A stretch of 64,000 nt of DNA, taken from contig DATLLJ010000033.1 of the NCBI GenBank assembly GCA_035537875.1, positions 1-64,000 on the forward strand, written 5' to 3'. Numbering within the stretch: position 1 is the stretch's first letter; every line of letters starts with the position of its first letter. Below the pieces are notes generated by a model. It was given only the letters and a program-made list of their open reading frames with translations, searched no databases and was not told the origin of the DNA. The position numbers and the translations under genes were made by a program. Origin of the DNA: DATLLJ01 sp035537875. GTDB lineage: Bacteria; Acidobacteriota; Vicinamibacteria; Vicinamibacterales; CAVVIG01. Below are positions 43,305-52,965 of the stretch, in pieces.

Positions 43305-44312
43305 TCAGGTGCCGGAACCGAGTGCCGATCGCGCCCCCACGACATCCTGCGGGCTGCGCCAGAAGTCCATCGTCGACACGCGGTGGACGCAGCCGACCGT
43401 GCAGTACGGCGCGCAATCCTTTGGCGTTGAAAACTCACGGCGGATGTCGGCGACCGTGTAGGTTTCGAGAGGGACTGCCGGGTATCCGCGCTGCTGCGAA
43501 CAGTAATGGACCAGGCCTTCTTCGCAGACGTAGAGGTAGCGCGCCCCGGCTCTGCAGCGCCACTTGTTCGGACGGCCGTCAGCGAGATTGTCCTGAAAGC
43601 CGCGGATGCCCGAATACAGGTTCTTCAGAACCTGCCAAGGGCCGTTGATCGCGGCCGAGACCTCGTCGTAGACCTTTCGCTCCGTGCCTCCCAGCGGTTT
43701 GAGACGGCCCGACCCGTCATGAATGATGCCGATGGAGGTCGAGAAACCCAGTTCGCGGGCGCGGTTGTTGATGGTCCGCGCGTCCTCCGGGTTCTTGATG
43801 CCGCCGCCCACGACGGAGTTGATGTTGACGTCGAAGGTGGCGTAGGCCCGCAGGTCCTGAAGCTTCCGGTCGAGTACGCGGAGGCTTTTCTTGGACACTT
43901 CGTCCGGATCGACGTTGTCGATGCTGATCTGCAGGAAGTCGAGGCCTGCGCGATTCAACGCTTCGATTCGCTTCGGTACCAGAAAGTAGCCATTCGTGAT
44001 CAGTCCGGCCATCATCCCGTGCGCGCGAATGTGCCGCAGCAGATCGTCGAGGTCCGGATGGAGCATCGGCTCGCCACCGCTGAAGGCGACGACGGACGTT
44101 CCGAGATCCGCGAGCCGGTCGATGCGTCGCTTCATCAGGTCGGTAGCGACCGGCTCAGACACCTTGTCGTACTCGTTGCAGTAGCCGCAGTCGATGTTGC
44201 AGCGGCGAATCGGGATGATCTGGACCAGGAGCGGATGGGCGGTATGGGTCAGGCCCCGCACAAATTCGCGGGCCGAGCGCCCCTTTCGGCTGGCCGTGGT
44301 CAGAAGGGACAA
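43305..44312 (-). CDS. Radical SAM protein
   Basis: 335 residues. The [4Fe-4S] motif is RRCNIDCGYCNEYDK (CxxxCxxC), followed by the SAM-binding GGEP in VVAFSGGEPMLHPDL and LQISIDN. The C-terminal part has further cysteines: WRCRAGARYLYVCEEGLVHYC and CAPYCTVGCVH, resembling an auxiliary SPASM-type cluster region. Such proteins catalyse radical chemistry on peptides or small molecules; the substrate is unknown. Another radical SAM gene lies 25 bases upstream on the same strand, so they probably form an operon. Confidence 0.9.
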   Translation of the reverse strand: MSLLTTASRKGRSAREFVRGLTHTAHPLLVQIIPIRRCNIDCGYCNEYDKVSEPVATDLMKRRIDRLADLGTSVVAFSGGEPMLHPDLDDLLRHIRAHGMMAGLITNGYFLVPKRIEALNRAGLDFLQISIDNVDPDEVSKKSLRVLDRKLQDLRAYATFDVNINSVVGGGIKNPEDARTINNRARELGFSTSIGIIHDGSGRLKPLGGTERKVYDEVSAAINGPWQVLKNLYSGIRGFQDNLADGRPNKWRCRAGARYLYVCEEGLVHYCSQQRGYPAVPLETYTVADIRREFSTPKDCAPYCTVGCVHRVSTMDFWRSPQDVVGARSALGSGT

Positions 44313-44337
44313 GATCTGGAAATTATACCCGGTGTCC

Positions 44338-45354
44338 TCAGGACTGGGCGTAGGGGACGGTATTGAGGCCGTCGCCGACCGGCGATCCCCGCAGGCGTCG
44401 CATCTGGGCTCCCACTCTGAGTGAACCGTTCAAAATGAAGCCGACCGGTATGACACCGAACACCCGGTGGCCGGTGATCGCTACCATGCCCGCGGACGCG
44501 GCGCATCCACAATTGCTGCAGTCGGGCGTCCCGCCGAACTGACAGGGCGAAATTGTCGTCCTCAGATCGGCCGAGATTGTCGTGGTCATGCGCGCGAAGA
44601 CGCATTCAGCGGGCGATTGCGGCGGCTCGGCGAACGCCGCAAGCACCCCGGAGGAAATCTGGAGCTTCGGATAGCGGAGCCGCAAGGCCTGCAGGTCCCA
44701 GATCGCGCGCTCTCTGTCTGCGGGTGTGAGGCATTCTTCGGAGGTTTCGCCGATCTGTGGAGTGTACAGGCTGTACCAGATTTTCCTGACTTCCGGCCGC
44801 GCCGACCAGAACTCGAGGAACTCGGCGATGTAGCCAGGCCGCTGCACCTGCTGTCGTGTGATCGTGCAGTGGATGGTGACGGAGCGGCCCGAGATATTGC
44901 GTAGAATCCGTTCGTAGGTGGCCGGCGCCCGGCGAGCGTCGTGTTCGGGCTGCAGGCCATCGACCGACACGACCAGCGAGAAACGCGGGAGCTCCTGCCA
45001 TTCGAGCGGCCAGTCCCGTACGGCGCTCGTCACAATCTGCACGTAGATTCCACGTTCGGACAGACGGGGCAGTAGCTTGTTCAGCTCGCGGTATCTGACG
45101 AGCGGTTCGCCGCCGACGATGGACACGTGGACCGGGCGGTGGCGATCGACCAGCGCGAGGACGCCTTCGATGAGCTCGTCGTCTTTGAGGTCGCGGACTT
45201 CACGCAGCTTGATCCCTCCGCCGAGATGATCGTCGCCGTACGCATAGCAGCCGGGGCAATGAAGTGGACACTCGCGCGTGATCTCGATTGACAAGGCGGG
45301 TGTGTATCCCCGCAGGATATTGCCCCACGATGCCAGAATCGGCTGCAGTTCCAT
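44338..45354 (-). CDS. Radical SAM protein with Cys-rich C-terminus
   Basis: 338 residues. Cluster motif ITRECPLHCPGCYAYGDD (CxxxCxxC), GGEP in VSIVGGEPLVRYREL, and SVDGLQPEHDARR as typical downstream signature. The C-terminus holds CQFGGTPDCSNCGCAAS, four cysteines that could bind a second cluster. Its promoter region carries TATAGT close to the start codon. First gene of the two-gene radical SAM unit; divergent from the SET-domain gene. Function unknown. Confidence 0.88.
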   Translation of the reverse strand: MELQPILASWGNILRGYTPALSIEITRECPLHCPGCYAYGDDHLGGGIKLREVRDLKDDELIEGVLALVDRHRPVHVSIVGGEPLVRYRELNKLLPRLSERGIYVQIVTSAVRDWPLEWQELPRFSLVVSVDGLQPEHDARRAPATYERILRNISGRSVTIHCTITRQQVQRPGYIAEFLEFWSARPEVRKIWYSLYTPQIGETSEECLTPADRERAIWDLQALRLRYPKLQISSGVLAAFAEPPQSPAECVFARMTTTISADLRTTISPCQFGGTPDCSNCGCAASAGMVAITGHRVFGVIPVGFILNGSLRVGAQMRRLRGSPVGDGLNTVPYAQS

Positions 45355-45372
45355 TCGGCAACTATAACAGTG

Positions 45373-45783
45373 ATGCTATCGTTATGGTCGATGATTGAGC
45401 GGCGGCGTTCGAAGATCCAGGGCTGGGGCGTCTACGCGACCGAGACCATTCCGAAAAACAAGCGGATCATCGACTACGCTGGTGAGAAAATCTCCAACAG
45501 GGAAAGCCTAAGGCGCGAGCGCCGGTACATCAAACGAGGCCACATCTGGTGTTTCAAGCTGACGAACCGTTCGGTCATCGACGCCGGTGTCGGCGGCAAT
45601 ATCGCCCGCTTCATCAACCATTCCTGTCATCCCAACGCGTATGTCGACATCAAGGACGGCCTCATCTGGATTCGCGCGGCGCGCACGATCGAGCGCGGTG
45701 AGGAAATCACCTACCACTACAACACGGACGGCGAGGGGCTCATCAAGTGCCGCTGCCGTCCCGGGTGCCAGACGCTGTTGTAG
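45373..45783 (+). CDS. Small SET-domain protein (lysine methyltransferase-like)
   Basis: 136 residues, essentially a bare SET domain: RRRSKIQGWGVYATETIPKN, KRIIDYAGEKI, the SAM and catalytic segment IARFINHSCHPNAYVD, and RTIERGEEITYHYN with the conserved Tyr, then a post-SET-like CRCRPGC. These are core residues of protein-lysine methyltransferases. Bacterial SET proteins may methylate ribosomal or DNA-binding proteins. Start at 45373 or 45391 (MIERRRS); no ribosome binding site is seen. Seven bases separate it from the downstream esterase. Confidence 0.9.
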   Translation: MLSLWSMIERRRSKIQGWGVYATETIPKNKRIIDYAGEKISNRESLRRERRYIKRGHIWCFKLTNRSVIDAGVGGNIARFINHSCHPNAYVDIKDGLIWIRAARTIERGEEITYHYNTDGEGLIKCRCRPGCQTLL

Positions 45784-45789
45784 CCGGTG

Positions 45790-46440
45790 ATGGGGCCTGC
45801 GGGACGTTCCTTCTACTACTTGCACGGCTTCGCCTCGTCGGCGCGGTCGACCAAGGCGTCGTACTTCGGCGAGCGTTTTCGCGAGCACGGTCTGGCGCTC
45901 ACGTGTCCCGACTTCAACCTCCCCGACTTCTCTACCCTCACGCTGACGCGGATGCTCCATCAGCTCGCGGACGAGATCGCCGCCGGAGGCGCGGCGACGC
46001 TCATCGGCTCGAGCCTGGGCGGCACACTCGCCGTCCTCGCCGCCGCTTCCTTCGGCGCCCGCATCGAGCGTCTCGTGCTTCTGGCGCCGGCCGTGATGTT
46101 CGCCAGAGCCGGGCATCATCTGCTGCCCCCCGACCGCATCGACGAGTGGAGGCGTCTCGGCTCGATGCCATTTTTCCACTACGGAGACAATGCCGAGCGG
46201 ATGCTGAACTTCACATTCTACGAAGACAGCTTCCGGTACAATCCCTTCGACGCGTTGTTCGAGCAGCCGACACTCATCTTCCAGGGTCTGCGCGACGGCT
46301 CGGTGGACCCGCGGACGGTCGAGGCCTTTGCCCGTACGCGGCCGAACGTCACGCTGTCGCTGCTCGACGATGACCATCAACTGACCGCCAGCCTGCCGCG
46401 CATCTGGGACGGGGTGGCGGCATTTCTGGGGATTATGTGA
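45790..46440 (+). CDS. YqiA/YcfP-like alpha/beta-hydrolase (esterase)
   Basis: 216 residues. SFYYLHGFASSARSTKASYF is the oxyanion/HGF motif, LIGSSLGGTLAVLAAA carries the nucleophile Ser in GxSxG, LIFQGLRDGSVDPRTVEAF gives the Asp region and LLDDDHQLTASLPRIWDGV the catalytic His. Matches the YqiA-like family of small cytoplasmic esterases. It lies between the SET gene and the SpoIID-like gene, overlapping the latter by four bases, so the three form an operon. Confidence 0.87.
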   Translation: MGPAGRSFYYLHGFASSARSTKASYFGERFREHGLALTCPDFNLPDFSTLTLTRMLHQLADEIAAGGAATLIGSSLGGTLAVLAAASFGARIERLVLLAPAVMFARAGHHLLPPDRIDEWRRLGSMPFFHYGDNAERMLNFTFYEDSFRYNPFDALFEQPTLIFQGLRDGSVDPRTVEAFARTRPNVTLSLLDDDHQLTASLPRIWDGVAAFLGIM

Positions 46441-47873
46441 GCTCGAAGCGAGTCCTGGTTCTGCTCGGCGCCCTCTGCGTGGCCCTTTCGACTCGTTCCT
46501 CGGCGCTTCAGCGCGTTGATGCCCAGGGACTCCAGCTGCGCATCGGGTTCGCCCGTCCCGGCGGCGGGTACGCGATCCAGACCCTTCCGCTCGAGACCTA
46601 CATCGCCCGCGTGCTCGCGGGGGAAGCAGCCCGGGAGAGTCCGGCGGCCGCCCTCGAGGCCCTGGCCATAACAATCCGAACCTACGCGCTAGGCAACCGC
46701 GACCGCCATCGCGCTGACGGTTTCGACTTGTGCGACGAAACACACTGCCAAGTCGTGCGGACCGCGACACCTGCGACGACTCGAGCCGCCGAGGCCACCG
46801 CGGGCCAGATTCTGATGAGCAGCGGCCAGGTGGCCTCGGTCTTCTACAGCGCCTCCTGCGGCGGACGTTCGGAGATTCCGTCGAATGTGTGGCCGGGCGC
46901 CGAGGATCCGCCGTACCTCCCAACCGCCGAGGATGACGCCTGTCTGCGGGCGCCGGAGTGGGAAGCCCACTTGCGCGGGGCCGATCTTCTGCGGGCGTTT
47001 CGCGCCGCTGGTTTTCGCGGCGATCAGCTGCGGGACCTGCGAATCACGTCGCGCAACAGCTCGGATCGGGTCGCCAGATTGCAGGTCGTGGGCCTCACCC
47101 CCTCCGAAGTCTCGGGTCAGGATCTGCGCGTGATCGTCGGGCGCACGCTTGGCTGGCAACACATCAAGAGCGCGGCCTTCGACGTTCGCTGGTCCGGCGC
47201 GGGCTACCGCTTCACGGGTCACGGGTCGGGCCACGGGGTCGGTCTTTGCGTCATCGGATCGACGAATCTAGCGGCGCGGGGAACGACGGCGCCCGCCATC
47301 CTGCAGAAGTATTTTCCCGGAACCGTCATTGCGACCGCCGGGGCCTCGCCTGCGCCGCCCGGCAACGTGCTCGTCTCGCTTCCCGATGCCGATGAGGGCG
47401 ACCGGGCGGCGATCACGCGTCTGGCGGACGCAGCCCGCGGTGAGATCGCCGGCGCGCTTGGCGTGACCCCGCAGTCCCCCATCACGATTCGTTTCCATAC
47501 CACCACGAGCGATTACGAACGGGCGACAGGCCACCGGTGGTTCACCTCCGGCGCGTGGGTCAGGAATGAGGTGCATCTTGCCCCCCTCGTGACGCTGCGC
47601 GCGCGCGGTGTGCTCGATCGGACCGTCCGCCACGCGATCGTGCACGCGATGGTCGACGAGGTGCTCGCAAACCGGCCCGCATGGGTGAGGGAAGGGGCGG
47701 CTCTGTACTTCTCCGGCGAGCGTTCGCTGCCCGAACGACGCGAGGCTTGTCCGCAGGACAGCGAACTGCTGCAGCCGGTGTCGGCCGGTGCGTTGGCCGA
47801 TGCCTACGCCCGCGCCAGATCCTGCTTCACGCGGCAAATCAACGACGGAAGGAACTGGCGGGACGTGAGGTAG
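46437..47873 (+). CDS. SpoIID/LytB-domain protein fused to a degenerate metallopeptidase-like domain
   Basis: 478 residues from GTG. Signal peptide (VLVLLGALCVALSTRSSA), then a SpoIID domain (about 30-310): LPLETYIARVLAGEAARESP, LEALAITIRTYALGNRDRH, DETHCQVV, and GHGSGHGVGLCVIGS. SpoIID cleaves denuded glycan strands; its catalytic Glu would be that in AGEAARES. The C-terminal part (about 340-478) resembles peptidase MA-type gluzincins: VRHAIVHAMVDEVLANRPAW, WVREGAALYFSGE. The HExxH motif is HAIVH, lacking the catalytic Glu, so this domain is probably a binding module. Confidence 0.85.
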   Translation: MSSKRVLVLLGALCVALSTRSSALQRVDAQGLQLRIGFARPGGGYAIQTLPLETYIARVLAGEAARESPAAALEALAITIRTYALGNRDRHRADGFDLCDETHCQVVRTATPATTRAAEATAGQILMSSGQVASVFYSASCGGRSEIPSNVWPGAEDPPYLPTAEDDACLRAPEWEAHLRGADLLRAFRAAGFRGDQLRDLRITSRNSSDRVARLQVVGLTPSEVSGQDLRVIVGRTLGWQHIKSAAFDVRWSGAGYRFTGHGSGHGVGLCVIGSTNLAARGTTAPAILQKYFPGTVIATAGASPAPPGNVLVSLPDADEGDRAAITRLADAARGEIAGALGVTPQSPITIRFHTTTSDYERATGHRWFTSGAWVRNEVHLAPLVTLRARGVLDRTVRHAIVHAMVDEVLANRPAWVREGAALYFSGERSLPERREACPQDSELLQPVSAGALADAYARARSCFTRQINDGRNWRDVR

Positions 47874-47909
47874 GCGTCGGTCAAGGCGAGCGGACGGGCG
47901 AAACCGCGC

Positions 47910-48605
47910 TCAGCGGCGCTCGGGATTCGGCGCCGGCACGACCATACCGGGTACAGGCACCCCGACGGAAACGGCAGGGGGCTGCGGATTCTGCGGGGCC
48001 TGGTCCGGCTGGTCCGTCTGGCGCGGGCCTGGGAACCCGGGAGCAGGAACGTAGTCGACGGGTGGCGAGAACTCCGGACGCGTCTGTTGCGGCTGCGGAG
48101 GTCGGCCCTCCTGATCGTCCGGCAATGGCTGGCCGTCAGGACCGGGAACACGCAACACCTCTGATCCCGGGAAAACCGGCGAGCCAGGAGCCGTCTGCTG
48201 TTCCGGCTGCGCCAGCATGGTTCGCCGGGACTCAGCTGCGGCCGACTTCGACGTTACGGTAGTGGTTGGCAGAATCAGAATTCGATCGAACCTGGATTTC
48301 GCCGGCGCCGGTGCGCGCTTGGCGATTCCCAGGAATCCAGCCGCAGATTGCAGCACGACGTCGAGCGCTTCGTTCTCGGACACTTGATCCAGCCTGACCG
48401 TCAGACGTCTGCCCGGAACGAGATCACCGTTCACGAACCGGGTCTCGCCCACGCGAGCCCACTCGTCGAGGATCTGCGCGACCGTCGCGTTTTCGGCGAC
48501 AAGCGTGACTTGCCCGTCCGCGATGGTCAAAGCGACCTGCGCCGCGGCACGATACGGTACGACCAGCGCAAACAGCAGTACGAGAGTCACCCCGATCAAA
48601 CGCAC
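47910..48605 (-). CDS. Exported protein with STN-like domain and proline-rich tail
   Basis: 231 residues. Signal peptide (RLIGVTLVLLFALVVPYRAA). Residues about 24-95 look like an STN/secretin short domain: LTIADGQVTLVAENATVAQI, RFVNGDLVPGRRLTVRLDQV, ALDVVLQSAAGFLG. The rest (from about 130) is Pro/Gln-rich and probably disordered. STN domains sit in the periplasm at secretins and TonB receptors. Its partner is unknown. The gene is separate, between the SpoIID-like gene (convergent) and the NtrC-like operon. Confidence 0.78.
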   Translation of the reverse strand: MRLIGVTLVLLFALVVPYRAAAQVALTIADGQVTLVAENATVAQILDEWARVGETRFVNGDLVPGRRLTVRLDQVSENEALDVVLQSAAGFLGIAKRAPAPAKSRFDRILILPTTTVTSKSAAAESRRTMLAQPEQQTAPGSPVFPGSEVLRVPGPDGQPLPDDQEGRPPQPQQTRPEFSPPVDYVPAPGFPGPRQTDQPDQAPQNPQPPAVSVGVPVPGMVVPAPNPERR

Positions 48606-48714
48606 GACTTGACTATACGCGGCTCCAGTGGGCGTGGCGAGCTGAGCCGCAGCTGGTGCGGAGCTTCTCGATCACGGGAAAAGAGGTCTTGCAAGGAGGG
48701 AAAAGGAAACCGCG

Positions 48715-50207
<1,493 letters not shown>

Positions 50208-50211
<4 letters not shown>

Positions 50212-50927
50212 CGTTCAGCTCCAGACAGGGGAATGGCGACGAGTGCCGTGCCTCGCGCGGCGCGGGGATCGAACGAGCTCGGCGGCGAGCTCTCTCGGTC
50301 GGCGGGAGACCACAGGCGTCCCCGATGTGCTTCGATCACGCGACGTGCGAGCGCAAGAGACAGTCCCACGCCTCCTCTTTTCTCGTCGAACCTTCCGACC
50401 GGGGCCTTGTATGCTGCTTGTACAGCGTCCGCTTCCGCAACTATTATTACCGCTGAGTTCGAGTCGCGGTTCAGCTCCTTGCGTCTATCAACGACGACGG
50501 TGCAGGGACCGACTTTTTCTCGCAGGATCGCCTGGAAAAGCGCGGCAAATGCCGGCCTCAGGCGCTGTTCGTCACCCTTGATTATGGCGCCGGACGTGTC
50601 GCCGTGAACCTCTAAACGCACGTCGCGATCCGCAGCCTCATGCACACCGTCGGCCACTTCCGCGACGAGCGGAAAGAGATCGGTTTCGGTCGTGGACATC
50701 GAAATCGAACCCTCGTCGAACTTCGCCACTTCGCTCAATGCGGCAATGAGCGAGACGAGACGCGCGCAGGACTTCTCGGCCTCCTCCACCATCCTCCGTT
50801 GTCGCTCTCCGAGCGGCTCATCCGTATCGCGTTGCAGCATCCTGAGGTAACCGCCGACGACGCTCGCGGGCGTCCGGAGCTCGTGCACGGCGAGGGCGAT
50901 CAATCGAGGATAGGATTCTTCAGTCAT
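50208..50927 (-). CDS. Histidine-kinase-like protein with degenerate N-box
   Basis: 239 residues, no membrane or sensor domain. HisKA helix with phosphoacceptor His in LIALAVHELRTPASVVGGY; a recognisable C-terminal G2 box (GGVGLSLALARRVIEAHRGR). The N-box that binds Mg-ATP should read like NLLxNA, but here the aligned stretch is RLRPAFAALFQAILREKVG, without either Asn. The D-box (DxGxG) is also not evident. It overlaps the NtrC-like gene by four bases and is presumably its partner, perhaps as a phosphatase or adaptor rather than an active kinase. Confidence 0.85.
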
Positions 50928-51137
50928 ACCTCAGGTCGAGCGTAGCATGTCAGGCAATCGCAGATTCGCTTCCCAAGATGTGAAAAACCCGTTCCGCTGT
51001 CAACGGCGGCGAAGGGGCTGATTCTGTGGCACATCCTGGAAGATCCTCCAGTATTCGGCCAGGCTGTTCGTGGTCGGAACGCTGCTGGTCGGGCTCGGAG
51101 CGGCTGTCCGCAAAGCGGTCTGAGGGGCCCACGTCGC

Positions 51138-51168
51138 TTTACGCAATCTGGAAGCGTGGGCCTATAAT
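51138..51168 (+). promoter_or_regulatory. Sigma-70-like promoter of msrPQ
   Basis: A perfect TATAAT -10 hexamer at 51163-51168 and a TTTACG -35-like hexamer at 51138-51143, separated by 19 bases (18 if TTACGC is used). AAAGG (51176-51180) provides the ribosome binding site six bases before the msrP ATG. No repressor site is evident. Confidence 0.6.
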
Positions 51169-51186
51169 GGAGTCCAAAGGTGACCC

Positions 51187-52155
51187 ATGCTGATTAAGCG
51201 CCCCACCGACATCCCCAGCTCGGAAATCACCGACAAGAAGGTCTATTTCAACCGCCGCGACTTCATCCGTGCCGCCACGGGGACCGCCGCGGTGGCGGCC
51301 GCTGGTTTCATTGGCGCGAAAGCCGTCCTTCGCGCTCAGCCGCCGGCACCGCGCGGCGTGAAGTTCACCGGCCTCAAGCCGAGCGAGTTCAGCACCGACG
51401 AAAAGGCGAACACGTGGGAGCAGATCACCACCTATAACAATTACTACGAGTTCGGAACCGCAAAGGACGAGCCCGCCTACAACGCCCGGCGTTTGAAGCC
51501 TTCACCCTGGTCGGTCGCCGTCGAGGGCGAGGTGGCCAAGCCGGCGGTGTACCACTTCGAAGACATTCTGAAAGGCGTGGCCCTGGAGGACCGAATCTAC
51601 CGGCTGCGCTGCGTCGAGGCGTGGTCGATGGTGATTCCGTGGGTCGGTTTCCCGTTGAGCGAGTTCATCAAACGAGTGCAGCCGACGTCGAAAGCCAAGT
51701 TCGTCGAGTTCATCACCCTTGCGGACGCGACGCAAATGCCGGGGCTCCGTCTCGGGAGCCTTCGCTGGCCGTACGTCGAAGGGCTGCGGATGGATGAGGC
51801 GATGCATCCGTTGACGATCCTTTCGGTCGGCCTGTACGGTGAGACGCTGCCCAACCAGAACGGCGCGCCCATCCGCGTGGTGATTCCGTGGAAGTACGGG
51901 TTCAAGAGCGCCAAGTCGATCGTCAAGATCAGGTTCGTCGAGCAGCAACCGGTCAACAGCTGGCAGTTTGCCCAGCCGAGCGAGTACGGCTTCTACTCGA
52001 ACGTGAATCCCCAGGTCGATCACCCGCGCTGGAGTCAGGCCAGGGAGGTCCGCCTGCCGGGACTCTTCAAGAACCGGCCCACCGTGATGTTCAACGGGTA
52101 CGCGGACCAGGTCTCGAAGCTGTACACCGGCATGGATCTGAGAAAGAACTACTAG
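51187..52155 (+). CDS. msrP: MsrP (YedY), periplasmic molybdopterin methionine-sulfoxide reductase catalytic subunit
   Basis: 322 residues. Tat signal with RR in FNRRDFIRAATGTAAVAAAG. Body: ITTYNNYYEFGTAKDEPAYN, the molybdopterin-coordinating Cys in IYRLRCVEAWSMVIPWVGFP, and PIRVVIPWKYGFKSAKSIVK, all matching MsrP. The enzyme repairs oxidised methionine in envelope proteins, taking electrons from MsrQ. The MsrQ gene follows nine bases on. A sigma-70-like promoter with TATAAT precedes it. Confidence 0.96.
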   Translation: MLIKRPTDIPSSEITDKKVYFNRRDFIRAATGTAAVAAAGFIGAKAVLRAQPPAPRGVKFTGLKPSEFSTDEKANTWEQITTYNNYYEFGTAKDEPAYNARRLKPSPWSVAVEGEVAKPAVYHFEDILKGVALEDRIYRLRCVEAWSMVIPWVGFPLSEFIKRVQPTSKAKFVEFITLADATQMPGLRLGSLRWPYVEGLRMDEAMHPLTILSVGLYGETLPNQNGAPIRVVIPWKYGFKSAKSIVKIRFVEQQPVNSWQFAQPSEYGFYSNVNPQVDHPRWSQAREVRLPGLFKNRPTVMFNGYADQVSKLYTGMDLRKNY

Positions 52156-52163
52156 CGCGGGGC

Positions 52164-52913
52164 GTGACCGCGAACCAGCTAATCCGATGGGGGCTCAAGC
52201 CGGCCGTCTTTGCCGCTGCCCTTGTGCCTGCTGCCACGATCAGCTACCTGACGTGGGCGGCGTATAACGGAGAGCAGAGCGCGTGGCCGGCGCTGACCGG
52301 CAATCTCAGCGCGAATCCCCTCAGCGATATCACGAATCGCACGGGCCTGTGGACTCTGCGGTTCCTCTGTCTGACGCTCGCGGTCACACCGCTGCGCAGG
52401 CTGACCGGCTGGAACGGCGCCATCCGGTTTCGCCGCATGCTCGGCCTGTTCGCCTTTTTTTACGGAACTCTCCACTTCCTGACGTACGCGATTCTCGATC
52501 GCTTCATGAGCCTGGAAGTGCCCGACATGACGTCGGCCGCTTCGTGGCGCGCGCTGACCGTCTGGATTGCCGACGATGTCGCGATGCGACCCTTCATCAC
52601 GGTCGGCTTCACGGCGTTCGTTCTGATGATCCCGTTGGCCTTGACGTCCACGGCCGGCATGATTCGCCGTCTCGGCGGTCATCGCTGGCAGATGCTCCAT
52701 CGTCTTGCCTATGTCTCGGCTGTTGCCGGCGTGCTGCATTTCTGGTGGCTCGTGAAGCTCGACGTTCGCCGTCCCGCGTTCTACGGGGCGATCATCGCCA
52801 TCCTCCTGGCGTTCCGCGTCTTCCGGGCTCGCCTCCACGCCGTCCCTCGGCGAGCCGGGCCTGGGCATCCTCCGGTGCCCGAGCTGGGCAGCATGGACCG
52901 TCAGCGTCGATGA
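52164..52913 (+). CDS. msrQ: MsrQ (YedZ), haem-binding membrane subunit
   Basis: 249 residues from GTG, with about six membrane segments (ferric-reductase-like). It contains LRFLCLTLAVTPLRRLTGWN, FRRMLGLFAFFYGTLHFLTY with the haem-ligand His, RWQMLHRLAYVSAVAGVLHF with the paired His, typical of YedZ. It passes electrons from the quinone pool to MsrP. GGGG precedes the GTG. A C-terminal cytoplasmic tail is basic and proline-rich. Confidence 0.94.
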   Translation: MTANQLIRWGLKPAVFAAALVPAATISYLTWAAYNGEQSAWPALTGNLSANPLSDITNRTGLWTLRFLCLTLAVTPLRRLTGWNGAIRFRRMLGLFAFFYGTLHFLTYAILDRFMSLEVPDMTSAASWRALTVWIADDVAMRPFITVGFTAFVLMIPLALTSTAGMIRRLGGHRWQMLHRLAYVSAVAGVLHFWWLVKLDVRRPAFYGAIIAILLAFRVFRARLHAVPRRAGPGHPPVPELGSMDRQRR

Positions 52914-52965
52914 TAGGATGAAAAGTTCCGGAAGCCGTTCAATCACAGCGGATTAGTCGAGCACC

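Noticed and set aside
51030..51123. Short hydrophobic frame ending in LFVVGTLLVGLGAAVRKAV
   Set aside because: No start codon with a ribosome binding site; may be a gene remnant but cannot be supported.
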